A DNA stretch of 64,000 bases from JANPPS01 sp965246925 (GTDB lineage Bacteria > Pseudomonadota > Alphaproteobacteria > Acetobacterales > Acetobacteraceae), in assembly GCA_965246925.1 (NCBI GenBank), contig OZ251994.1, positions 2,356,001-2,420,000 of the forward strand, given 5' to 3'. The position numbers and the translations under genes were made by a program. Of the stretch, positions 1 through 7,974 are shown piece by piece. Position 1 is the stretch's first letter. Each line of letters starts with the position of its first letter. A model generated the notes under the pieces. It had not been told where the DNA came from and did not search any database. It saw only the letters and a list, made by a program, of their open reading frames with translations.

Positions 1-304
1 AGGCGAGCCGGGCCGCCAGCGCCTCGATACCGGACGTCAGCTCCTGTAGCCGCGTCTCGGCCGCCGCCCGGCCGGCGGACGGCAGGTCCACGAGCCGGGT
101 TGCCGGGCCGTCACCGCCCGCATACCAATCGACCTCGCCGCGCGCCGCATTGGCGACCGGCTCGGCCAGCAACGCGGCATGCGCCGGCGACAGCTCGCGC
201 GCCAGCAGCGCGTGCAGCGTCCGCCACGCGTCGATGGTGGTCTGCCCCGCGACCGCCAGCGGCTGCAGCGTGTCCTGTCGCGTGGTGATAAGGCGCAGCG
301 CCAT
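1..304 (-). CDS. Hypothetical protein, N-terminal part (runs off left edge)
   Basis: Only the first 101 codons are in the window; the gene continues leftward beyond base 1. Translation starts at ATG 304-302, two bases after the TAA of the upstream protease gene, so the two are almost certainly co-transcribed. The visible segment reads MALRLITTRQDTLQPL and later has ALLAEPV, a VDWY motif and an RAAAETRL helix. The same succession is found in the first 100 residues of the neighbouring protease, so both proteins share an N-terminal domain. I do not recognise the family by name. The part that would define its function lies outside the window. Confidence 0.8.
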   Translation of the reverse strand, partial: MALRLITTRQDTLQPLAVAGQTTIDAWRTLHALLARELSPAHAALLAEPVANAARGEVDWYAGGDGPATRLVDLPSAGRAAAETRLQELTSGIEALAARLA

Positions 305-306
305 GC

Positions 307-2025
307 TTAGCGCGGCGCGCCGGCGGGGGCGGGCGTGGCCGGGGCAGGGGCAGCGGGAACCGGCGCCGCCGGAGCGGGTGCGGGTGCGGGTGCAGCAGGA
401 GCAGGTGCAGCCGGAGCGGGTGCAGCAGGGGGCACCGCGGCCGGAGTGGGCGAGGGCGCTGCCCCGCCGGGCACGCAAGCGGCGGTAACGTCGGCGGCCG
501 GGACGCCGTGCGCCTGCAGGAAGCTCAGCACGCCGTCCGATTTCTGCGCGTAATTCGCGTGCACCACCTGCTCCCGGTTGGCGGTGATGAACGTGTTGAT
601 GCCCAGCACCCGGCCGCACGCATCCACCAGCGGCCCGCCGCTGTTGCCGCCCGATACCGCCGCGCTGTGCGGCATGATCTTGATTCCGCCGGACGCGGAC
701 TGGATCGCGTTGATCTTGCCGTCGGTCAGGATCACCTCCGGCACCGCCGACGAGTCGCCCTGGCGCAGCCGGTCGAACGCCTCGTCCGCCTGCAGCAACA
801 ATCCCGGGAACCCCGCCGCGATCACCGCATCGAGCGGCGCTGCGGTCGTGCTGAACGCCAGCGGCTGGATGCCGGTCACGCCCTCCACCCGCAGCAGCGC
901 CACGTCGGGCCCGCCAATCTCCGATTCGGGCGTCGTGGCCAGGACCTTGGCCGGGGTGATGTGGCCCAATTTCTTGCTGGTCACCACCAGGCGCGCCGGG
1001 TCCGCACCCTCTACCACATGCCGGTTGGTGACGATCAGGCCGGGGGCCACGAAGAATCCGCTGCCGGTCGCGGTCCCGCTCTCCCCGGGCACGATCACGA
1101 GCACGACGGCCTGGGTCAGCAGCTCACCGAGCGAACCCTGGAACGGCGGGGTGTTCGGCGCGGGGATCACGGCGCCGGGCGGGATCGCCGCGGCACGGTC
1201 CGGCCCGGGGCGCGGCACCTGCGCCGGGTCGGGCACGCACACGTTGCCGGCCAGCAGACGGCGCCGCGCCTCGATCTCCTGCGTCAGCGCCGCATTGGCC
1301 TGCCTTTGCCGCTCGAGCGCCTGTTGCGACGCGGCTTCGTCCAGGACCGTCACGGTGCTGGGCCGCTCGGCCATCCGCGCATTGACCATGCGGGCGCCGG
1401 CCCAAAGCCCGATACCCAGGAACAGCCCCGCGGTCACGAGCGCCAGCGGAAGCAGCATGCCACCCCGGCTCCGCGCCGGCGCCGCGCCGGCCAGCACGAT
1501 CTGTGGCGTGGCCGCGGCCGTGACCGGAGCGGCGGCGGCTTGCGTCAGATACGGGCGCGCCCACGCCATCCCCCGCGCCGCCTGCTCCTCCTCGGTGCCC
1601 GTCGGCTGGCCGGTCAGGCCCCAATCCGTCAGCAGCGGTGCCCCGCCCACGGCCAGCAGCGCGCCGGGGCTTGCGATCGCCAGGGCCCGGCGCAGCAGCG
1701 GACCGGCGCCGGGATCGGCCAGCAGCGGCTGAACGCGCGCCATCACCTGCCGCAGCCGCGCCTCCGCCCCGGCGCGCCGGTCGACCGAGAGCGCGGCCAG
1801 CGGCTCGGCGTCGCCGGGCAGGTCGGTGTACCAGGACACGCTGCCCGGGCCCTCCGCGGTGGGCCAGGTGATGACCGGCTCGGCCAGCAGCTGCGCCGCA
1901 TCCGCCCCCGCCCGGTCCCGCAGCGCCTCCCGCACCGCGGCGAACTGATCCAGCACCTTCTGCCCGCCCAGCGTCAGCGGGGTCAGTCCCATGAGCGATG
2001 TCTTGCCGATGAACCGTGGTGCCAT
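307..2025 (-). CDS. Membrane-anchored trypsin-like serine protease
   Basis: Protein of 572 aa with four regions. Residues 1-105 form an N-terminal domain (LLAEPV, VSWY) shared with the next gene. A hydrophobic segment at about 187-207 is the only membrane span. Residues 225-255 look like a short coiled coil. A trypsin/HtrA-type domain covers about 300-500. The catalytic triad is visible as TNRHVV (His), PDVALLRVEG (Asp) and SGGNSGGPL (Ser). No PDZ domain is seen. The last 50 residues are a low-complexity Pro/Ala tail. The topology suggests a periplasmic protease domain with the N-terminal domain inside the cell; that is inference. It is first in an operon with the partial gene at 304. Confidence 0.85.
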   Translation of the reverse strand: MAPRFIGKTSLMGLTPLTLGGQKVLDQFAAVREALRDRAGADAAQLLAEPVITWPTAEGPGSVSWYTDLPGDAEPLAALSVDRRAGAEARLRQVMARVQPLLADPGAGPLLRRALAIASPGALLAVGGAPLLTDWGLTGQPTGTEEEQAARGMAWARPYLTQAAAAPVTAAATPQIVLAGAAPARSRGGMLLPLALVTAGLFLGIGLWAGARMVNARMAERPSTVTVLDEAASQQALERQRQANAALTQEIEARRRLLAGNVCVPDPAQVPRPGPDRAAAIPPGAVIPAPNTPPFQGSLGELLTQAVVLVIVPGESGTATGSGFFVAPGLIVTNRHVVEGADPARLVVTSKKLGHITPAKVLATTPESEIGGPDVALLRVEGVTGIQPLAFSTTAAPLDAVIAAGFPGLLLQADEAFDRLRQGDSSAVPEVILTDGKINAIQSASGGIKIMPHSAAVSGGNSGGPLVDACGRVLGINTFITANREQVVHANYAQKSDGVLSFLQAHGVPAADVTAACVPGGAAPSPTPAAVPPAAPAPAAPAPAAPAPAPAPAAPVPAAPAPATPAPAGAPR

Positions 2026-2154
2026 CGCCGCTAGCCTTGCCGTTCGTCCTGATTATGGCGGGGACTGACGAGATGGCGCAAGCGGGCGCCCTTCCATATC
2101 GCGGCCCTCCAGGCCGCCGGACCTCGATCGCTGCCTTCCCGCCCGAAGGACCGC

Positions 2155-2160
2155 TTGACA
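2155..2160 (+). promoter_or_regulatory. Possible -35 element (TTGACA)
   Basis: A perfect TTGACA lies 33 bp before the ATG of the hypothetical gene at 2194. No convincing -10 hexamer is found 16-18 bp downstream, so the promoter is only a candidate. Confidence 0.25.
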
Positions 2161-2193
2161 CCCATATCCAGAATATGTTCCTATCACGTGGTC

Positions 2194-2886
2194 ATGCAAA
2201 TCACCCCTCCCTCCTCCCCTGATGCAGCCGACGCCTACTACGGCGCCATCCTTCAGGAACTCGTGGAGATCGGCGCCGGCCTCGCCCGCCAACTCAAAGA
2301 CACCGCGGCCAGGCACCCCGAAGCCGACCACACCATCGCCTTCGACCGCGTCGCCCGCACCATCCGCCGCACCATCGCCCTCGCCCGCCATATCGCCACC
2401 AGCCTGCCCAAGGCCCGCATGGCCCCGGCCGAGCGCGCCAAGGCCCGCGAGAAAATAATCCGCACCATCGAAGACGCCATCGAGGTCAAGGGCCGCCACA
2501 CCAAGGGCTTCGACAACCAGGCCTACTTCGAAGAACTCAACGAACGCCTGCTGGACGACCAGCTCGAGCAAGACCTGCTGACCCGGCCCATCGACGACAT
2601 CATCGAAGAAATCGCCCGCGACCTCAACGTCAACGCCCAAGAACGCAGCTGGCGCCACAAACGCCGCACCCCCACCACCCTAGCCGCCCTCCGCCACCGC
2701 GCCGCCCTTCCCCCTCTCCCCTCGGGCCTCTCCGATGAAATCGGAGAGGGCCGGGGTGAGGGAAACAACCAGAACAGTCCCAAACCCATGGATCCCGACC
2801 CCATCGAAGGACGCCACAACAAGCCCACCCCTCCGCCCGCCCCGCTCTTCTCTTCCCCCTCTCCCCCCGGGAGAGGGCCGGGGTGA
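2194..2886 (+). CDS. Hypothetical helical protein with repeat-derived C-terminus
   Basis: 230 aa if started at ATG 2194 (MQITPPSSPD); an in-frame upstream ATG at 2155 falls on the possible -35 element and is less likely. Residues 1-165 are charged and look alpha-helical, with heptad-like stretches such as LQELVEIGAGLARQL and LDDQLEQDLL. I do not recognise the family. From about residue 175 the frame runs into the CTCTCCC...GAGAGGG repeat array, giving a proline-rich tail (LPPLPSG, EGRGEG) that is probably not part of the ancestral protein. There is no signal peptide or membrane segment. Confidence 0.65.
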   Translation: MQITPPSSPDAADAYYGAILQELVEIGAGLARQLKDTAARHPEADHTIAFDRVARTIRRTIALARHIATSLPKARMAPAERAKAREKIIRTIEDAIEVKGRHTKGFDNQAYFEELNERLLDDQLEQDLLTRPIDDIIEEIARDLNVNAQERSWRHKRRTPTTLAALRHRAALPPLPSGLSDEIGEGRGEGNNQNSPKPMDPDPIEGRHNKPTPPPAPLFSSPSPPGRGPG

Positions 2887-3195
2887 GGGAAACAACCGAA
2901 GCAGTCCCAAACCCAGGAGTCCCAAGCCCGTCAAAGGACGGCACAACAAGCCCCCCCCGCCCGCCCCGCTCCTCTCTTCCCCTTCTCCCCCCGGGAGAGG
3001 GCCGGGGTGAGGGAAACAACCGAAGCAGTCCCAAACCCAGGAGTCCCAAGCCCGTCAAAGGACGGCACAACAAGCCCCCCCCCGCCCGCCCCGCTCCTCT
3101 CTTCCCCCTCTCCCCCCGGGAGAGGGCCGGGGTGAGGGAAACAACCAGAGCAGTCCCAAACCCGTCAGTCCTGAGCCCGTAGAAGGACGCACACC
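2709..3195. repeat. Tandem array of about four 125-bp units carrying a REP-like palindrome
   Basis: The motif GAGAGGGCCGGGGTGAG recurs with ends at about 2760, 2887, 3011 and 3136, giving periods of 127, 124 and 125 bp. Each unit also contains CAGTCCCAAACCC, a GGACG(G)CACAACAAG stretch and a C-rich run. Units two and three are nearly identical, which points to recent duplication. The palindrome CTCTCCCCCCGGGAGAG inside each unit would form a hairpin. The array fills the region between the genes at 2194 and 3262, and the first unit lies inside the 3' end of the former. No gene is supported from 2887 to 3261. Confidence 0.9.
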
Positions 3196-3261
3196 ATGCC
3201 GCCTCGACAAGCTGAGACCTAAAGGCACCTAACCCATCAAGCCCACCGCCTCCAATGGAAA

Positions 3262-3903
3262 CTACTCCAGCGCCCGCTTCACGTAAGGGTTGCCCCGGCG
3301 TTCCCGGCCAATCGTCGTGGCCGGACCATGGCCGCACAGCACCGCGGTCTCATCCGGCAGCGGCATCAGCACGTCCCGTATGCCGGTCAGCAGCGCCGGG
3401 CCGTCGCCATACGGGAAATCCGTGCGGCCCACGGCACCCCGGAACAGCACGTCCCCCACGACCGCGAGCCCCTCCGTCAAGAACACCACATGGCCCGGCG
3501 TATGCCCCGGGCAGTGCCGCACGGTGAACGGGTGCCCCGCGAACCCGGCCGTCTCACCGTCCGTGAACCACCGGTCCGGACGGATGGCGCGCGCGCCGGT
3601 CATGCCGAACCGCCGCCCCGCCTGCGGCAAGGCGTCCAGCAGGAACGCATCCCGCTCGTCCGGCCCCTCGACCGGAACATGCAACGCGTCCTTCAACGCA
3701 GCCGCGCCTCCGGCATGATCGATATGGCCGTGGGTGAGCCAGATCCGCTCGACCCGCACGCCCATGGCGGCGATCGCGTCGAGGATACGGTCCACGTCGC
3801 CGCCGGGATCGATCACCACACCGGCCTTGCTCACGCCATCCCACATCAGGGTGCAGTTCTGCTGGATCGGGGTGACGGTGATGGTCGCGTGCTGGATCGG
3901 CAT
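3262..3903 (-). CDS. MBL-fold metallo-hydrolase (glyoxalase II / YcbL-like)
   Basis: 213 aa from ATG 3903 (MPIQHATITVTPIQQNC); the reading frame stays open upstream but that stretch is Arg-rich and overlaps the divergent gene's leader. The zinc-binding HxHxDH motif is visible as THGHIDHAGG near residue 59. Further ligands are likely in HCPGHTPGH, VVGDVLFRGAVGR and the terminal CGHGPATTIG. Length and motifs fit the single-domain YcbL/glyoxalase II-like group, which hydrolyses thioesters such as S-lactoylglutathione. The long substrate-binding C-terminal domain of classical GloB is absent, so the exact substrate is uncertain. It is divergent from the glycosyltransferase at 3984. Confidence 0.9.
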   Translation of the reverse strand: MPIQHATITVTPIQQNCTLMWDGVSKAGVVIDPGGDVDRILDAIAAMGVRVERIWLTHGHIDHAGGAAALKDALHVPVEGPDERDAFLLDALPQAGRRFGMTGARAIRPDRWFTDGETAGFAGHPFTVRHCPGHTPGHVVFLTEGLAVVGDVLFRGAVGRTDFPYGDGPALLTGIRDVLMPLPDETAVLCGHGPATTIGRERRGNPYVKRALE

Positions 3904-3983
3904 GGCGGCACCACAGCGCCAGCGGAGCCGTGCGGTCAAGCGGACCGGCTGGCGGGGCAGGCGGCCCCGGGTTACAGGGCGGC

Positions 3984-5453
3984 ATGTCCGACGTTCACGC
4001 CCCCTCCTTGATGATGGACCTGCGTCCCTGTTACGAGAGCTACGCAGGCATGGCGCAGGAGACGCGGCTGCTCTTCGCCATGTTCTCCCGCTTCCCCCTC
4101 GGCCGCTTCGCGGGCCTCGCATCCGGCATCCATTTCACCTCCCGCCGCCGCCCCGGCACCACCCCGTTCGACCGCGTGCTCGCCCAAACCGAGGCGGTCA
4201 TCAGCCAAGACACCAAGCGCCTCAACTGGCCCGGCGCGCTCGACCGCCTGCCGAGCCCCTTCCGCGGCCTCATGTTCAAGCTGTACTTGGTCATGACCGA
4301 GGGCCGCCGCCCGGAGCGGCTGGACTTGCTGCTGGACAGCAAGGATTTCGCCGACTTCCTCTGGACCCGCCTGTTCGACAAGACCCTCCCCGCCACCGAC
4401 CGGGCCGTGCTCCAGCGCGCCCTCTTCTACCCGACCGAGCTCGGGCATGAATACGCCCGCTCCCTCTGCATGCTGCCGCGCTTGGTTCAGCGGCGTATCC
4501 TGTCCCAGGGGTGGGACGTGTTCTTCAGCGCCAACGTCACCCCATACCGCTTCGCGCCCGGTACGGCGTCCATCGTCCGCTACTACGACGCCCTGCCGCT
4601 GCTCAGCCCGCACACCATCGGCGGCCCCTGGATGCACGCCGCCAGCCATGCCCGCATCCTATCCCGCAACATGGCGGACGGCAGCATATTCTACTGTGAT
4701 TCGGAGCCGGTGCGCGAGGACCTGCTCCGCCTGTTTCCGGACGCCGAAGCGCGGGTCCACACCATCCCCGTCACCGTCTCGGACAGCCTCTACCCGGACC
4801 CCCGCCCGGACCGCGAACTCCGCACCATCCTGACCCGCCGCCGCAGCACCGCGACCTCATCCGGCCCGATACCCTTGCCGGAACCCATCCCCCGCCTGTT
4901 CATCGCCGTCTCCACGCTCGAGCCGCGCAAGAACTACAGCAAGCTGTTCCGCGCCTTCGAAATCGCCCGCGCCATGACCGCCAAACCCATGCAACTGCTG
5001 ATCGTGGCCAACCCCGGCTGGCGGTCCGAGACGGAGATCGGCGAGCTCACCGCGCTCGTGCAGGAGGGCGCCTTCCACCTCAGCGGCGTGCCGGCCGAGG
5101 AATTGCGCGTGCTATATTCCATGGCGCACTGCGTGGTCGCGCCGAGCCGGGCGGAGGGGTTCGACTATTCGGGCGTCGAGGGCATGGCCTGCGGCACCCC
5201 GGTCATTGCGTCCGACATCCCGGTGCACCGCTGGGTCTATGGTGACGCGGCCGAGTATTTCGACCCGTATTCGGCCGAGGAACTGGCCACGCTCATGGCC
5301 CGCATCGCCGGACACGACCCCGGGGACGGCGCGATGGCGGCAACGCGGGAGCGCGGTCAGCGCCAGGCCCGGTTGTATCGCCCAGCCGCGCTGGCACCCC
5401 GGTGGGAGGCGGCGATTGACGCCGCGTGCCGGGCCCGGGTTACATCGGCCTAG
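3984..5453 (+). CDS. Glycosyltransferase, GT4-type (GT-B fold)
   Basis: 489 aa from ATG 3984 (MSDVHAPSLMMDL). The N-terminal 280 residues have no named motif. The C-terminal half has typical GT4 features: STLEPRKNY at about residue 300, then APSRAEGFDYSG and GMACGTPVIASDIP around 385-415, which form the nucleotide-sugar site with the E-x7-E acidic pair. No signal peptide is seen, so it is probably cytosolic or peripherally membrane-bound. Sugar donor and acceptor cannot be read from the sequence. No other glycan-assembly genes are adjacent, so it may act alone on a lipid or polysaccharide. Confidence 0.88.
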   Translation: MSDVHAPSLMMDLRPCYESYAGMAQETRLLFAMFSRFPLGRFAGLASGIHFTSRRRPGTTPFDRVLAQTEAVISQDTKRLNWPGALDRLPSPFRGLMFKLYLVMTEGRRPERLDLLLDSKDFADFLWTRLFDKTLPATDRAVLQRALFYPTELGHEYARSLCMLPRLVQRRILSQGWDVFFSANVTPYRFAPGTASIVRYYDALPLLSPHTIGGPWMHAASHARILSRNMADGSIFYCDSEPVREDLLRLFPDAEARVHTIPVTVSDSLYPDPRPDRELRTILTRRRSTATSSGPIPLPEPIPRLFIAVSTLEPRKNYSKLFRAFEIARAMTAKPMQLLIVANPGWRSETEIGELTALVQEGAFHLSGVPAEELRVLYSMAHCVVAPSRAEGFDYSGVEGMACGTPVIASDIPVHRWVYGDAAEYFDPYSAEELATLMARIAGHDPGDGAMAATRERGQRQARLYRPAALAPRWEAAIDAACRARVTSA

Positions 5454-5548
5454 GTTTCATCCAACTGACACCAAAGCTTAACCTCGTTTCCACTCGGCAG
5501 GCCGCAGGCCGTCCTGTATCCGGACTGCCACATTTGCACGGGTGGGGC

Positions 5549-6160
5549 ATGGCGGGTCGGATTTCGTCACTTGCTAAAACGGAAGACACAGCCGGGCCGG
5601 ACCGCACGGGCGTAGGCCTGTTCCTCCGGCGGTGGATCGCCAACCCGCTGCAGATGGGCTCGATCGTGCCGTCCTCACCCGCCCTATGCCGCCGGGTCGT
5701 GCAGCAGGTGCGCCGCGCCCCGGCCGAGTTCGTGGTGGAACTGGGCGCCGGCACCGGCGTCGTGTCCCGCGCCCTGCTGGCCGGGGGCGTGCCGCCGGAA
5801 CGGCTGGTGGTGGTGGAGATCGTGCCGGACATGGCGCAGCATCTGCGGGACGTGCTGCCCGGCGTCCTGGTGATAGAGGGGGACGCCCGGGCGCTACCGG
5901 ATCTGCTGCCGTCCGGCTGCCATGGCCAGGTCGGCACCGTGATCTGCGGCATCCCACTCGTATTGCTGCCGGTGGCGGAGCAACGGCGGTTCCTGGACGC
6001 GATGCAAGCGGTGGCGCCGGGCCGGGGCTTCTTGCACTACAGCTACTGCGCCACCTCGCCGTTGCCGTCCAAGAAGCACGGGCTGGCAGCCCGGCGCGAA
6101 GCCTGGACTCCGCTGAACATCCCGCCGGCGAGCGTCTGGCGCTACACCCAAGGCGGTTGA
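5549..6160 (+). CDS. SAM-dependent methyltransferase, phospholipid N-methyltransferase-like
   Basis: 203 aa. ATG 5549 is chosen over the longer frame because GGTGGGG precedes it and the protein then opens as MAGRISSLAK. The Rossmann motif I, VVELGAGTG, is at residues 62-70, followed by the acidic motif II VVEIVPDM and a motif-IV-like VICGIPLVLLP. The region IANPLQMGSIVPSSP before motif I is typical of the PmtA/rRNA-dimethylase-like family that methylates phosphatidylethanolamine in alphaproteobacteria. Assignment to phospholipid methylation is inference from these motifs; another small substrate is possible. Confidence 0.8.
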   Translation: MAGRISSLAKTEDTAGPDRTGVGLFLRRWIANPLQMGSIVPSSPALCRRVVQQVRRAPAEFVVELGAGTGVVSRALLAGGVPPERLVVVEIVPDMAQHLRDVLPGVLVIEGDARALPDLLPSGCHGQVGTVICGIPLVLLPVAEQRRFLDAMQAVAPGRGFLHYSYCATSPLPSKKHGLAARREAWTPLNIPPASVWRYTQGG

Positions 6161-6258
6161 CCGTTCCTACCGCGCTCGTGATCGCAATTTAGTCACGATT
6201 GTGGAATGGTATAGCGCAGGGCGGCGCGAACCGGCGTGGCGGCCCGGCGGGGACGGGC

Positions 6259-7053
6259 ATGGCTTTCACTGTGCTACAAATTTCCGACATGCATCTGAGC
6301 CGGAGCGCGCCGCCGTTCCGCGCCAATCTGGACCTGATCGCCAAGGCCTCGGCGGCGCTGCATCCGGATCTCACGATCCTGACCGGGGACGTGTCCCGGG
6401 ACGGGGCGGGCGACACGGATGATCTGGCCTACGCCGCATCGTGCTGCCTTGACCTCGGGGTGGTCCACGCGGTGCCCGGCAACCATGATGTGGGCGACGC
6501 GCTGCACGTGCCGCCACAGCCCGTGACCGAGGCGCGCCTTGGCCAGTTCCGCCGCTTCTTCGGCCAGGACCGCTGGGTGCTGGATCACGCCGGGTGGCGT
6601 TTGCTCGGCCTGAACACGCAAATCATGGATACCGGCATCGAGGAGGACGCGCAGGCCGGTCTGATCCAGGGCGCCTTGGCCACGCTGGGCCAGCGGCAGC
6701 TCGCGGTGTTCATGCACAAGCCGCCCTGGGTGGAGGCGTCCGGGGAGACGGGTTTCGCATACTGGACGGTGCCACCCGCCTCCCGGCCGGCGCTTTTGCC
6801 GTTGCTGAACCACGAGGCGCTCCGCCTCGTGGCATCCGGGCACCTTCACCTTGCGCGGGCCGTGGTGCGGGGCAGGGTGTCGCACCAATGGGCACCCTCC
6901 GCCGCATTCGTCGTACGGGCCGGCGATCAGGCCGGGTTACCGGGGGAGCGGGTGTGTGGCGCGGTGCTGCACCGCTTCGAGGCGGATCACGTCGAGTCGG
7001 CCCTGGTCACGCCGCCGGGGCTCACCTGTCCGCTAATTCATGAGGTGGGGTGA
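6259..7053 (+). CDS. Metallophosphoesterase, CpdA-like phosphodiesterase
   Basis: 264 aa from ATG 6259 (MAFTVLQISDMHL). The calcineurin-like di-metal motifs occur in order: D10-x-H12 (SDMHLS), GDVSRDG near 51, GNHD near 85, MHKPP in the middle and SGHLHLA near 195. These are the ligands of the class III cyclic-nucleotide phosphodiesterase / CpdA group. Members hydrolyse cAMP or related phosphodiesters in the cytoplasm; the actual substrate here is unproven. It follows the methyltransferase by about 100 bp on the same strand and precedes tRNA-Tyr. Confidence 0.85.
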   Translation: MAFTVLQISDMHLSRSAPPFRANLDLIAKASAALHPDLTILTGDVSRDGAGDTDDLAYAASCCLDLGVVHAVPGNHDVGDALHVPPQPVTEARLGQFRRFFGQDRWVLDHAGWRLLGLNTQIMDTGIEEDAQAGLIQGALATLGQRQLAVFMHKPPWVEASGETGFAYWTVPPASRPALLPLLNHEALRLVASGHLHLARAVVRGRVSHQWAPSAAFVVRAGDQAGLPGERVCGAVLHRFEADHVESALVTPPGLTCPLIHEVG

Positions 7054-7068
7054 CGCGGACCGCGTCGA

Positions 7069-7095
7069 TTGACACGGGGGCAGGCGGGCGATAAT
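7069..7095 (+). promoter_or_regulatory. Promoter of tRNA-Tyr
   Basis: TTGACA at 7069-7074 and GATAAT at 7090-7095 with a 15-bp spacer, 22 bp before the first base of the tRNA. Sequence quality is near-consensus; the spacer is slightly short. Confidence 0.6.
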
Positions 7096-7117
7096 GCCCG
7101 GCGCCCGGACGGCTTCT

Positions 7118-7200
7118 GGAGGGGTGCCCGAGTGGCTAAAGGGGGCGGACTGTAAATCCGCTGGCGTACGCCTACGTTGGTTCGAATCCAACCCCCTCCA
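7118..7200 (+). tRNA. tRNA-Tyr (anticodon GTA)
   Basis: 83-nt class II tRNA. The acceptor stem GGAGGGG (7118-7124) pairs with CCCCTCC (7193-7199), with discriminator A at 7200. The anticodon arm GCGGA-CTGTAAA-TCCGC presents GTA. A long variable arm follows, as expected for bacterial tRNA-Tyr, and the T loop is TTCGAAT. The 3' CCA is not encoded. Confidence 0.97.
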
Positions 7201-7258
7201 TACCGATCAGGAACATCATCCGCGGTTTTGCGTGATTGAGCGTGACGTCTAGCCGAGT

Positions 7259-7690
7259 TTGAACGACCCTTTTTCAAAGGACTCTGTCGCATCTGTCTTT
7301 GACGCCCGGATCGGCAATATCTATCAAGCCAAGTATCACCAAACCCGTTCTTCTGTGATATCAGTTGGAGCTTGTCTTCACGCTCTGTTTAGAGCCGTCG
7401 GAGTAAGGGAAGAAAAGCTGGCGCCATCGGAAAGCCTGATCTTGGCGTGGTTGGATAGAAACGCTCGGCCAGCCGAGGGCACCAAGAATCTAAGAAGGCT
7501 CAGGATCTCCTTCATTAAAAGCTACTCCGAAATCAATCCATCGAAACGGAAAGCTAACACGTCCAGGCGTCAAGCCCGGGCAACTGCGATCTCCCGGCTG
7601 TTCTTTGGATTTTTCTGCGCACTAGCGGCAAGTGCTGTTATATTCGTGTGTGATCAGTTCCATATGTTCTCAGGGGGGCAGCATGTCTGA
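7259..7690 (+). CDS. Hypothetical protein with C-terminal membrane segment
   Basis: 143 aa if translation begins at TTG 7259, the first codon after an in-frame TAG; no clear ribosome-binding site precedes it, so the gene may be an N-terminally truncated remnant. The first 110 residues are basic and soluble. One hydrophobic helix lies at about 113-131 (LFFGFFCALAASAVIF). No family is recognised. Base composition and codon choice (many A/T-ending codons) differ from the GC-rich neighbours. Its last codons overlap the start of the 61-aa gene at 7683, suggesting translational coupling. Its place directly after a tRNA suggests acquired DNA. Confidence 0.45.
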   Translation: MNDPFSKDSVASVFDARIGNIYQAKYHQTRSSVISVGACLHALFRAVGVREEKLAPSESLILAWLDRNARPAEGTKNLRRLRISFIKSYSEINPSKRKANTSRRQARATAISRLFFGFFCALAASAVIFVCDQFHMFSGGQHV

Positions 7691-7868
7691 CAAGGATGAA
7701 GTTAGTGTCTGGGGCTTGAAGAGTCTGAAAACCGCCACCAGCAATCACACAGAAATGGTCCCCGTTGAGCAGGCCACTTCCTCCACATCAGAAGATGAAG
7801 GTTTCGGAGAGCTAGAGACCGAGCTCGTCGGAGCAAGCGTTTTTGGAGCACTCTTCGGGCGGCCCTAA
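7683..7868 (+). CDS. Small hypothetical peptide (61 aa)
   Basis: Begins at ATG 7683, preceded by the G-rich CAGGGGGGCAGC, and overlaps the TGA of the upstream gene by 8 bp. The peptide is acidic (MSDKDEVSVWGLKSL, TSSTSEDEGFGELETEL) with a short hydrophobic C-terminal end (GASVFGALFGRP). It has no signal peptide, cysteine pair or recognised domain. The acidic body with a small glycine/hydrophobic tail superficially resembles ribosomal peptide precursors, but no maturation or export gene is nearby. Real expression is suggested only by the ribosome-binding site and the overlap. Confidence 0.5.
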   Translation: MSDKDEVSVWGLKSLKTATSNHTEMVPVEQATSSTSEDEGFGELETELVGASVFGALFGRP

Positions 7869-7874
7869 TAGAAA

Positions 7875-7954
7875 CGCCAGAGCTACCCTTCGCCAGAGCT
7901 ACCCTTCGCCAGAGCTACCCTTTACCAGAGCTACCCTTTGCCAAACCTACCCTC
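7875..7954 (+). repeat. Five tandem 16-bp repeats
   Basis: The unit CGCCAGAGCTACCCTT occurs three times exactly (7875-7922), followed by two diverged copies beginning TACCAGAG and TGCCAAAC. It lies 6 bp after the stop codon of the 61-aa gene and before a terminator that serves the opposite strand. No coding role is apparent. Confidence 0.9.
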
Positions 7955-7974
7955 TGTGGGAGTGAGGCGTAGAA

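Noticed and set aside
508..2034. Long plus-strand open frame of 508 codons opposite the protease gene
   Set aside because: Arg/His/Gln/Gly-rich translation without motifs, typical of an antisense frame in GC-rich DNA; the minus-strand protease has a complete catalytic triad.
2709..3195. CRISPR array
   Set aside because: Units are 125 bp, nearly identical along their whole length, with no short-repeat/unique-spacer pattern and no cas genes.
2053..3337. Minus-strand open frames across the hypothetical gene and the repeat array
   Set aside because: They owe their length to GC skew and to the repeated palindromes; the repeat translates into the same peptide several times with no domain.
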